Assembly (NCBI GenBank): GCA_029261965.1
Contig: JAJDAH010000240.1
Coordinates: 1-60,583 of the forward strand
DNA: 60,583 nt
Direction of reading: 5' to 3'
From: Polyangiaceae bacterium
GTDB taxonomy: Bacteria; Myxococcota_A; Polyangia; Polyangiales; Polyangiaceae
Below the pieces are notes generated by a model that was given only the letters and a program-made list of their open reading frames with translations, was not told the origin of the DNA and ran no database searches. The position numbers and the translations under genes are program-made. Positions within the stretch are counted from its first letter, which is position 1. Each line of letters starts with the position of its first letter. This document shows, piece after piece, positions 52,192 to 60,583 of this stretch.

Positions 52192-53241
52192 TTGTCCCCA
52201 GAGCAAGCCATCGCGGACGCCAAGGCCGGTAAGCTGGCGCCGGTCTACTTGTTGCTCGGCGAGGAGCATCACCAGCAGCACCAAGTGCTGACGGCAATCC
52301 GCGACGCGACGCTCGAGGGTGGCATCGCTGGCCTCAACGACGACCAGTTCGTCGCGGGGGAGGCAGATGTCGACGCGGTGATCAGCACCGCGAAGACCGT
52401 GCCCATGATGGCCAAGCGACGCCTCGTCGTCGTACGCAGCGTCGAGCGTTGGGACAGCAAAGGGGGCAAGAAGGGGGCCGCCGAGGCGCTCGACAAGCTC
52501 ACAGCCTACGTGTCGGCCCCAGCGGATGACGCAACGCTCGTGCTCTTGGCCGGCAAGCTCGACAAACGTCGAAAGCTCGTCACGGTGAGCAAGAAGGCTG
52601 GGTTCGTAGTCGATTGCCAGCCGCTGTCCCGCGACGAGCTGCCACGCTGGATTCAAGCGAGCGCCCGACTGAAGGGAAATCCCCTGGCTCCTGGCGTCGC
52701 TGACCTGTTGGCCGAGCTGGCGGGACCCGAGCTCGGCAACGTAGACGACGCGCTGGAACGGGTGTGCCTCTATGCTGGCGCCGACGTCGAGGTCACCGAG
52801 GACGCCGTAGCCGAGTGCATCGTCCGGGTCCGACCGGCGACGGTGTGGGAGCTCGTCGACGCGATTGGGCAACGAGACGCGGGCGCAGCACTCGACGCTC
52901 TGTCAAAAGTCTACGACCCTCAAGACCGTGGCTTGCGATTGCTCGGAGTGCTGGGGTGGTCGGCGCGTCAGCTACTCAAGTTCGAATCCGCGGCGCGCGA
53001 AGGCCTCGCCCCCGCCGATGCCGCGAAAAAAGCTGGAGCGCCGCCGTTCAAAGCTCGTCAACTGAATCAACAGATTCGCCGCTTCCCTCGACAGGACCTC
53101 GAACGCTGGCTCGAGACACTTGCCGGGGTCGACCTGGCGCTAAAGGGGGGCTCGAAGCGCCCTCCGCGCGCTGTGCTCGAGAATGCGATTATCGGGATGT
53201 GCACGGGCGGGAGGCGGCGACGTGCCACCGCGCACGCGTGA
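52192..53241 (+). CDS. holA: DNA polymerase III subunit delta
   Basis: A 349-residue clamp-loader delta subunit: PVYLLLGEEHHQQHQV (degenerate P-loop position, as expected for delta), VLLAGKLDKRRKLV, PELGNVDDALERV and the C-terminal helical PFKARQLNQQIRRFPRQDLERWL block that packs against the other loader subunits. It opens the beta clamp. TTG is the start codon (AAAGG five nt before); no ATG or GTG lies closer to the family start. Confidence 0.92.
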   Translation: MSPEQAIADAKAGKLAPVYLLLGEEHHQQHQVLTAIRDATLEGGIAGLNDDQFVAGEADVDAVISTAKTVPMMAKRRLVVVRSVERWDSKGGKKGAAEALDKLTAYVSAPADDATLVLLAGKLDKRRKLVTVSKKAGFVVDCQPLSRDELPRWIQASARLKGNPLAPGVADLLAELAGPELGNVDDALERVCLYAGADVEVTEDAVAECIVRVRPATVWELVDAIGQRDAGAALDALSKVYDPQDRGLRLLGVLGWSARQLLKFESAAREGLAPADAAKKAGAPPFKARQLNQQIRRFPRQDLERWLETLAGVDLALKGGSKRPPRAVLENAIIGMCTGGRRRRATAHA

Positions 53242-53327
53242 GCTGCGAGCGGGAGCTTGACCCCGCGGCCCCGAGGTCGCATGTTTCGGGTGCGCATCGA
53301 CGGCAACCGCCGAATATTACCCAAGAA

Positions 53328-54008
53328 ATGAAAGCCAAGACGCTTCATCAGGTTGCCGAAGCCACGTTGCCGACTGAGCATGGCAGCTTCGATCTCGTGC
53401 TCTTTCGCTCCGACGAGCCGGCGGCGCACCCGGGGCTCTCGAACGAGCATCTCGCCCTCGTGATGGGCGATGTCGCCCAAAAGCGGGGAGTGCCGGTGCG
53501 GGTACACTCGGAATGCCTCACGAGCGAGGTCTTCGGCTCGCTCAAATGCGATTGTAAGCAGCAGCTCGAACAGGCCCAGTTGGCGATTGCCGAGCGGGGC
53601 GCCGGGGTGATCATCTACCTCCGGCAGGAAGGGCGCGGCATCGGATTGGCGAACAAGCTGCGTGCCTACGCCCTTCAAGAACAGGGCGCCGATACCGTCG
53701 AAGCCAACGAAATGCTGCATCTACCTGTCGACGCGCGCGAATACGACGTTGCAGCCGCCATGCTTCGTCAACTCGGCGTCGAATCTGTCGAGCTGATGAC
53801 CAACAACCCGGACAAAATCGAAGGATTGCGAAAGAACGGGGTCGTCATCGAGAAGCGCATACCGGTGCTCGTTCAAGCCAATCGTCATTCGAAGCAGTAC
53901 CTCGACGTCAAACGCCGTCGCATGCGGCACGAGATCCCGAGCAGTCCGCGGAGCGAGCCGATTCCGGATCCCGATTCCGTCGAGCCACCTCAAGCAGTCA
54001 ACGATTAA
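53328..54008 (+). CDS. ribA: GTP cyclohydrolase II
   Basis: A 226-residue stand-alone RibA. Zn-binding Cys in SECLTSEVFGSLKCDC, the catalytic RQEGRGIGL motif (with Arg and the preceding Tyr in YLRQEGRG), HLPVDAREYDVAAAML and TNNPDKIEGL are all present. It opens GTP to the diaminopyrimidine precursor of riboflavin. The DHBP-synthase domain fused in some bacteria is absent. An upstream in-frame reading of about 190 codons is antisense or shadow sequence. It lies 86 bp after holA. Confidence 0.94.
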   Translation: MKAKTLHQVAEATLPTEHGSFDLVLFRSDEPAAHPGLSNEHLALVMGDVAQKRGVPVRVHSECLTSEVFGSLKCDCKQQLEQAQLAIAERGAGVIIYLRQEGRGIGLANKLRAYALQEQGADTVEANEMLHLPVDAREYDVAAAMLRQLGVESVELMTNNPDKIEGLRKNGVVIEKRIPVLVQANRHSKQYLDVKRRRMRHEIPSSPRSEPIPDPDSVEPPQAVND

Positions 54009-54057
54009 CCGGGCCCTCGCGGCCGACGAGTCACCCGAGCTAACGAGAAGGGGTACC

Positions 54058-54834
54058 GTGGCGAAAGAAACAAGGCTGTTCTGCGTGGGTGCCCTCCTTC
54101 TTCTGGGCGCCTGCGAGGAACCGAAGAAAGAAGAGCCCAAAAAAGCTGCAAGTGCGACGTCGGCGACCGCCACCGCCCCCGTGGCCACGACGGCTCCCTC
54201 GGCGGAGGAACCACCCAAGAAGAAAAAGACGCTCGCCGACTGCCCCGAGGGCAGCACCATCGAATTCGAGCACGAAGCCCTCGAGACCGAAGTTCGCCGA
54301 AAGCTCCAAAAGGAAAAGGGCAACATCACCAAAGCGGACCTCGGCAAGATCAAGTCGATCAACATCTCGCAGTCGAGGACGGATTCGCTCGACATTTGTG
54401 TTTATCCGCACTTCAAGAACATGCGGTCGTTGTTTCTCGGCCGCGGTGGGCTCGATGATCTCTCACCGATTTCCGGTTTGAAAAAGCTCGACGCGCTTCG
54501 CGCCTCGCTCAACCTGGTCACCGACGCCTCTCCCCTCGCGGAGCTCATGAACATGGATCGTCTCGATCTCGGTCACACCAAGATCACCGACGTCGCCCCG
54601 CTCGCGAACCTCACGAAGCTCACCGATCTCCAGCTCGACGACACACCGGTCGAGGACATCAAGCCGCTAGCGAAGCTCGAGAACCTCGAAAAGCTCAGCA
54701 TTCAGCGCACGAACGTCAAGGACATCTCACCGCTCAAGGCCCTGAAGAACCTCAAGTTCCTCTACATCAAGGGCACTCCGGTCGACGACCCCTTCGCCGC
54801 CAGCCGACCCGGCCTGAAGGTCATCGACGGGTAG
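54058..54834 (+). CDS. Leucine-rich-repeat lipoprotein
   Basis: A 258-residue lipoprotein (LLGAC lipobox, then a Lys/Glu/Ala-rich linker). From about residue 105 there are five to six internalin-like 22-residue LRRs: DLSPISGLKKLDALRAS, TDVAPLANLTKLTDLQLDDT, EDIKPLAKLENLEKLSIQRT and KDISPLKALKNLKFLYIKGT. LRRs of this type bind proteins. It is probably on the cell surface. It starts with GTG; the stop faces the glmU stop across 4 bp. Confidence 0.85.
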   Translation: MAKETRLFCVGALLLLGACEEPKKEEPKKAASATSATATAPVATTAPSAEEPPKKKKTLADCPEGSTIEFEHEALETEVRRKLQKEKGNITKADLGKIKSINISQSRTDSLDICVYPHFKNMRSLFLGRGGLDDLSPISGLKKLDALRASLNLVTDASPLAELMNMDRLDLGHTKITDVAPLANLTKLTDLQLDDTPVEDIKPLAKLENLEKLSIQRTNVKDISPLKALKNLKFLYIKGTPVDDPFAASRPGLKVIDG

Positions 54835-54838
54835 ACGG

Positions 54839-56263
54839 TCACTTCGGCGGATTGTCCTCTTTCGCGCGCCGCGCCGCGGACTCGAGGCGCGACTTCAGTC
54901 GCCGCGCATACCCTTCCTTGTTGTCCTGCTTGGCGCGGCCGATGGCCAACGCTCCGTCCGGAACGTCCTTGGTGACCGTCGTTCCAGTGCCTACGTAGGC
55001 GCCCTTGCCAACCGTGATGGGAGCGACGAGCTGCGAGTCGCTGCCGATGAACGCCCCCTCCCCGATGGTGGTCTGGTGTTTTTGGAACCCGTCGTAGTTG
55101 CAGAAAATCGTCCCAGCGCCGACGTTGGCGCCCTCCCCGATGTCCCCGTCGCCGAGATACGCGAGATGGTTCGCCTTGGCGCCCTTGCGCACTCGGGTCT
55201 TCTTCGTCTCGACGAAGTTGCCGATGTGAGCATCCTGTTCGATTTCGCTTTGGGGTCGAAGGTGCGCAAACGGACCGATCTGAGCGGACGGGCCTACTCG
55301 GCTCGACGTCACGACGCAGTAGGGCTTGAGGTATGCGTCTTCCTGAATCTCGGAGTCCGTGACCACGGAGCCTACGTCGATTCGCGCACGGGCGCCCACC
55401 TTGCTGCCTCCACGCAACGTCACGCCGGCTTCAATCGTCGCGTCGGGAGCGATCTCGACAGTGTCGTCGATTCGCGCGTCTCCGCGCACCGTGACACCGC
55501 GAATGCGGTGTCCATCTGCGATCCGAGAAAACAACATCCGCTCGACGGCGTCGAGTTGGGCTCGGTCGTTGATTCCATGCATCGCGTCGGGATTGCTTTC
55601 GATGGCGACCGCTCCGCGGGCCTTGCCGAGCGTTTCGACCACATCGGTCAGATAGTATTCGCCCTGCGCGTTGTCGGGCCGAACCTCCGCGAGCGCGGCG
55701 TCGAGCTCGCGACGCTTGGCGGCGTAGATTCCGGCGTTCATCTCGCGCACCGCGTGCTCGGCGTCGGTCTGGAGATCTCGTTGCTCGCGCACTTCTCGAA
55801 CCCGACCATCTTCGTCACGCAGCACGCGCCCGTACCCCCGAGGGTCGTCGAGCTGGCAGCTGAGGAGCGCCAACGTGACGTCATCCGAGCCGAGCGCGTC
55901 TACCGCTCGGCGAAGGTCCTTTGCCCCCAAAAGCGGCACGTCACCGTTGACGATGAGGACCCGGGCCGACGCGCCGGCGGCCTCGAGCCCGACACGGGCG
56001 GCGTCCCCCGTTCCGCGGGGTGGGTCCTGGACGACGCACCGGATGAGAATGTCGTCGAACTCGACCTCCAAATAGGCTCGAATCGCGTCGAGGGTGGCGG
56101 GACTCGCTACGACGACGACCTCGTCGGCCCCGGCGTCGGTGGCCGCGCGCACGGCGTAGTGGACCAGCGGGCGGCCGGCGAGCGGCTGCAGCATCTTGGG
56201 GAGCGCGCTCTTCATGCGCTTTCCCTCGCCTGCCGCCATCACGATTGCAGTCAGGTCGCTCAC
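54839..56263 (-). CDS. glmU: Bifunctional GlcNAc-1-phosphate uridyltransferase/GlcN-1-P acetyltransferase
   Basis: A 474-residue GlmU. The pyrophosphorylase half has MAAGEGKRMKSALPKML and NGDVPLL, and the C-terminal left-handed beta-helix has hexapeptide repeats with the acetyltransferase catalytic region NFVETKKTRV and KANHLAYLGD. It makes UDP-GlcNAc for peptidoglycan and LPS in the cytosol. It starts with GTG, 35 bp from the LysM transglycosylase stop on the same strand. Confidence 0.95.
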   Translation of the reverse strand: MSDLTAIVMAAGEGKRMKSALPKMLQPLAGRPLVHYAVRAATDAGADEVVVVASPATLDAIRAYLEVEFDDILIRCVVQDPPRGTGDAARVGLEAAGASARVLIVNGDVPLLGAKDLRRAVDALGSDDVTLALLSCQLDDPRGYGRVLRDEDGRVREVREQRDLQTDAEHAVREMNAGIYAAKRRELDAALAEVRPDNAQGEYYLTDVVETLGKARGAVAIESNPDAMHGINDRAQLDAVERMLFSRIADGHRIRGVTVRGDARIDDTVEIAPDATIEAGVTLRGGSKVGARARIDVGSVVTDSEIQEDAYLKPYCVVTSSRVGPSAQIGPFAHLRPQSEIEQDAHIGNFVETKKTRVRKGAKANHLAYLGDGDIGEGANVGAGTIFCNYDGFQKHQTTIGEGAFIGSDSQLVAPITVGKGAYVGTGTTVTKDVPDGALAIGRAKQDNKEGYARRLKSRLESAARRAKEDNPPK

Positions 56264-56298
56264 GGTGACCGTTTCTTAGTCGCGCTGCGCTGAAAACT

Positions 56299-58479
56299 CT
56301 ATGGATTCTTCGCGACGGCTGGGAGCGCATCCGGCTTTGGTGGTGTGACCGGGGGCAGTGGTCGCCCGGAAACCGCGCCGACGCTCGGCGCATCTTTGGC
56401 CGCCGCGATTCGAGCGTAGACGATGACCTTCGTGCCGGGTTCGAGCTTGGTGTAGCGGGAGACGCGGTTGATGCGTTCCATGCTTCCAGCCGTCAACCCG
56501 TACCGCTTGCCGATCGTTCGCAGAGTGTCGCCTTCTTTGGCGACGATTCGGATCCGCCGTCGGCCCTTGAGTCCTTCGAAGTGGTCGAAAAACTCATCGG
56601 TTCCGGCGACGAGCACGTTCGCGTCCTTGGCATCGGTGTAACGAGTCTGGGACAGATTCGCGTCCGCTGGAACGTACATCTGAAGCACCATGCCGCCGAC
56701 GAGCTTGGCCGACCGGTCGATGCTGTTCCACAGCGCGAGCTGAGCCACGGTGACGTCGAAAGCCTGGCCCACGTCGCCGGTCGTATCGCCGCTTCGCACC
56801 TCGTAGAAAATTCGGCGGCGGTTCGGATACTGGAACTGCCGCGCGGGAACGATGACAACTTCCTTCTCGGGAGGTGTTGGAGCCGCAGCGGTTTTCGCTC
56901 GAGGAACCAACAGCACCGTGCCGGCGATCAGGCGTTCGCGTCGAGTCAAGGCGTTGATGCGTCGTAGGCGACCGACGGACGTTCCGTGCTCGCTGGCCAC
57001 GACATTCGCCGAGTCTCCGAAACGCACGACATACGGGACGTAGTCGCCGTTCGATCTCGCGGTTGCCAGCTTGCGCTCCGCCGTCACGCCCTTGCCGCGG
57101 GGCACGTATACCCGAAACTTGGAGGGAGTCTTGCCCACCTGGGGCGGCGTGCGCTTGGAGAGCAAATGGGCGTTGGCGCGGACAATCACCTCGATGGGTG
57201 TTTCCGACGCCTGAGCGACCTGCGCGAGAGTGACACCGGCTGGGGCGCGCACCGTATCGAAGCTCTCCGGGGCGTCCTGGACGACGTCACTGATGCCGAA
57301 TGCTTTCTTGTTGTTCATCACGATCGCGATCGCCAGGATCTTCGGGACGTAGAGCGTGGTTTCCCAAGGGATCCCCGCTTCGTGACGCGACAGCTCCCAG
57401 AAGTCGTTGGTGTTGAACTTGCGGATCGCACGGCCCATGCCGCCGTAGCCCATGTTGTAGGCAGCCATCGCCAAGTCCCAGCTGCCGAAGCGCTTGTGCA
57501 GATCGCCGAGGTAACCGATGGCGGCTCCCGTCGCGCGCTGGGGATCGAGTCGCTCGTCCACCCATCGGTCGACGGTGAGGCCGTAGAGCTGACCGGCCTC
57601 CGGGATGAACTGCCAGAGCCCTGCCGCCCCAGCGTGCGAATGGATTGACGGGTTGTGACCGCTCTCGATGAGCGACAGCCACACGAGATCGGTCGGAAGG
57701 CCGGCGCGCGCGAGTTCCGCCTGAATCGTAGCAACGAATCGGCCGCTCTTTTTTGCCCAGACTCGGGCAATCGCCTTTCCGCGGCGCGTGTCGCGGTAGA
57801 ACTCGAGATACTTGACGACGCGCGCATCCATGCGGACCGGCAGGTTCGGCATGGTGAGGCTGCGGAGCCACTCGGCTTTCTCGAGCAGCGCGCCACGGTC
57901 CTTCGGTGTGACATCCGTACCGGTCGGTGGAAGGCCGGAGGCGACGACGGTCGTGCGCTTCTTTCTCGGCTTGGGCAGGTCCCAAGACCAACCGACGCTC
58001 GCACCGAACAGAGGCTTCGGAAAGAGGACTCGATCGGCTTCGTTGAGAGCTCGGAGCTCGGGGTCGTCTTTGCCCGCGCGGATATCGTCGGCAGTCGCCC
58101 CCCCAGCGACCTGGCGCCGGGCGGCATGATTCGGCGTGGACCTGGCCGCCCCCTTCGGGAGCGTCGACGAGGGCTTCTTCGGGGCGCGACCCACCTTGTG
58201 CGAGGGCTTATCCGCCTTCGCCGGTTTCGGCGGGTCGGTCTTACTCCCGTTTGCCGCGGGCGCTTCGGGCTCGGCCGCCCGCGCCACGTTGGTGACTTTG
58301 CGCGAACCAGCGCCAGACCGCGGTCCAACACTGGACTTAGGCGATGTTGGAGCCTTTTCCGGCTTCGCAACGTCCGAACCTTTCGGATTCACGGGTTTTT
58401 CGGCCAGAACAGGCGAAGCCTGCGTGCCAAACGTCAACGCGAGGGCGGCCCCGAAGGCCGTCGCTGAGATGCGACGCAT
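56299..58479 (-). CDS. Membrane-bound lytic transglycosylase with LysM domains (MltD-like)
   Basis: A 726-residue envelope protein with a Sec signal (LALTFGTQASPVLA). An Ala/Lys/Pro-rich linker (about 25-190) is followed by the lytic transglycosylase domain (about 255-400): VWLSLIESGHNPSIHSHAGA with the catalytic Glu, GLWQFIPEAG, and AMAAYNMGYGGM. Three or four LysM domains follow (about 430-700: RFGDSANVVASEHGTSVGRL, RSGDTTGDVGQAFDVTVAQL and KEGDTLRTIGKRYGLTAGSM), which bind peptidoglycan. It cleaves glycan strands during wall turnover. There is no lipobox, unlike E. coli MltD. Confidence 0.93.
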   Translation of the reverse strand: MRRISATAFGAALALTFGTQASPVLAEKPVNPKGSDVAKPEKAPTSPKSSVGPRSGAGSRKVTNVARAAEPEAPAANGSKTDPPKPAKADKPSHKVGRAPKKPSSTLPKGAARSTPNHAARRQVAGGATADDIRAGKDDPELRALNEADRVLFPKPLFGASVGWSWDLPKPRKKRTTVVASGLPPTGTDVTPKDRGALLEKAEWLRSLTMPNLPVRMDARVVKYLEFYRDTRRGKAIARVWAKKSGRFVATIQAELARAGLPTDLVWLSLIESGHNPSIHSHAGAAGLWQFIPEAGQLYGLTVDRWVDERLDPQRATGAAIGYLGDLHKRFGSWDLAMAAYNMGYGGMGRAIRKFNTNDFWELSRHEAGIPWETTLYVPKILAIAIVMNNKKAFGISDVVQDAPESFDTVRAPAGVTLAQVAQASETPIEVIVRANAHLLSKRTPPQVGKTPSKFRVYVPRGKGVTAERKLATARSNGDYVPYVVRFGDSANVVASEHGTSVGRLRRINALTRRERLIAGTVLLVPRAKTAAAPTPPEKEVVIVPARQFQYPNRRRIFYEVRSGDTTGDVGQAFDVTVAQLALWNSIDRSAKLVGGMVLQMYVPADANLSQTRYTDAKDANVLVAGTDEFFDHFEGLKGRRRIRIVAKEGDTLRTIGKRYGLTAGSMERINRVSRYTKLEPGTKVIVYARIAAAKDAPSVGAVSGRPLPPVTPPKPDALPAVAKNP

Positions 58480-58617
58480 CCTTGGTGTGGTACCGAGGGC
58501 CACGACGACGGTCAAATCCCCTGAAGAAGTCACCGAGATCTTGATCCTTCACCCCAACCCGTGCCGGGCCCGGCAAACAGGCGTTCTGGGCCCTGCCCGG
58601 ACGGAATGTGCTCACCC

Positions 58618-60009
<1,392 letters not shown>

Positions 60010-60024
60010 CCGCGCTTAGCGTCG

Positions 60025-60583
60025 TCAGCGACGGTTCAACACGATGAAGCGCGCGCGGCCGTCTCGGTGAATGAGCAGAAGCAGCCGGCCCTGGGAACGC
60101 GAATAGAGCTGCCGAAAACTCGCGATACTCGTGATCCGCTGTCGGTTGATCTCGAGCACGACGTCTCCCGGTCGAAGCAGTGCCGCTGGACTGCCACTGT
60201 CCACCTTGACGACGACCACGCCGTTCTTGATGTTGGCTGGAACCGAATACTTCCGTCGATTCTCCGATGACAAGCTCTCGAGGGTGAGCCCGTCGAGCAC
60301 GCCGGTGCCGGCTTTCGGTGCGCCGCGGCGCGCGACTCTGGCTGCGTCGGACGGCATCTCAGCCAAACGAACCTTGACGCTCTTGGGTTTTCCATCACGC
60401 AAGAGATGCATCGTGACCACGGCATCCGCGCCCTTGGCGGCGACGATGTTGCGGAGACGGCCGGTCGAGTCGACCTTTTTTTCGTCGATTTTGACGACCA
60501 CGTCGCCTCGCCGGATTCCCGCGACCTGGGCCGGGCTGCCCGGACCCACGTCGGATATCAACACGCCGTCGGTCGTCGTCAGG
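60025..60583 (-). CDS. DegP/HtrA-type protein, C-terminal PDZ pair (5' end outside window)
   Basis: The open frame continues off the right edge. What remains holds two PDZ domains: the end of the first (GVLISDVGPGSPAQVAGIRRG, then GDVVVKIDEKKV) and a second (GVVVVKVDSGSPAALLRPGD, VVLEINRQRI) that ends in RFIVLNRR as DegP proteases do. Linker LTLESLSSENRRKY fits the DegP interdomain pattern. HtrA proteases act in the periplasm on misfolded proteins; the protease domain itself is not in the window, so a proteolytically inactive PDZ protein cannot be excluded. Confidence 0.85.
   Translation of the reverse strand, partial: LTTTDGVLISDVGPGSPAQVAGIRRGDVVVKIDEKKVDSTGRLRNIVAAKGADAVVTMHLLRDGKPKSVKVRLAEMPSDAARVARRGAPKAGTGVLDGLTLESLSSENRRKYSVPANIKNGVVVVKVDSGSPAALLRPGDVVLEINRQRITSIASFRQLYSRSQGRLLLLIHRDGRARFIVLNRR

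Noticed and set aside
58563-58574. Palindrome GCCGGGCCCGGC as an operator
   Set aside because: Perfect GC palindromes are expected by chance in this GC-rich DNA; no second copy or promoter context supports a site.

Overview
The window is a GC-rich chromosomal segment that looks like a myxobacterium-type deltaproteobacterium (Myxococcota, probably Polyangiales). This is inferred from gene content. The signs are a Ser/Thr kinase fused to a cyclase-like domain, ATPase and TPRs; many secreted Gly-, Pro- or Cys-rich lipoproteins; thrombospondin-3-type Asp repeats; a PilZ protein; frequent GTG starts; and a complete Gram-negative envelope toolkit (LolD/LolE, GlmU, LysM transglycosylase, DegP-like PDZ protein). 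I see no rRNA, complete tRNA, insertion sequence, prophage, CRISPR array or origin. Coding density is very high: the largest gap between called genes is about 245 bp, so no stretch over 300 bases lacks a gene.

Left part (1-13000): a 5'-truncated membrane protein with a decayed sigma-54-activator ATPase domain; a GH15 glucoamylase/trehalase; then a long minus-strand run. That run starts with four genes that overlap successively by 4 nt: two unknown proteins, an outer-membrane-barrel protein and an ILVBL/HACL2-like thiamine-diphosphate enzyme. It continues with a Cys-rich repeat protein, an MTH1-like Nudix hydrolase and a ferritin-like lipoprotein. A kinase/ATPase/TPR signalling protein is transcribed divergently from this run.

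Middle part (13000-31500): a TM-repeat mechanosensitive-type channel; a HAD phosphatase overlapping a MoxR-type ATPase; an AstA-like acyltransferase; a receiver/PilZ membrane protein; a GMC alcohol oxidase driven from an AT-rich promoter island; a class I glutamine amidotransferase; an LMF1-family membrane protein; and two lipoproteins.

Standout (31657-37505): a 1710-residue protein that joins a complete SLC12-type cation-chloride cotransporter to a long helical region and a C-terminal P-loop ATPase with a winged helix. It overlaps by 4 nt the start of an MscS-family channel gene. The pair looks like an undescribed NTP-gated osmotic or cell-volume module.

Right part (37568-60583): a PlsC-like acyltransferase, two surface proteins and an SDR. 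Next comes a long minus-strand series from ribF through a DUF4912 protein, a secreted protein, prfB (with the classical +1 programmed frameshift), lysS, lolE and lolD, to an IgGFc-binding-like lipoprotein and a LURP-one/scramblase-like protein. Then follow holA, ribA and an LRR lipoprotein on the plus strand, glmU and a LysM lytic transglycosylase on the minus strand, fumC, and the C-terminal part of a DegP/HtrA-type PDZ protein cut by the window edge.
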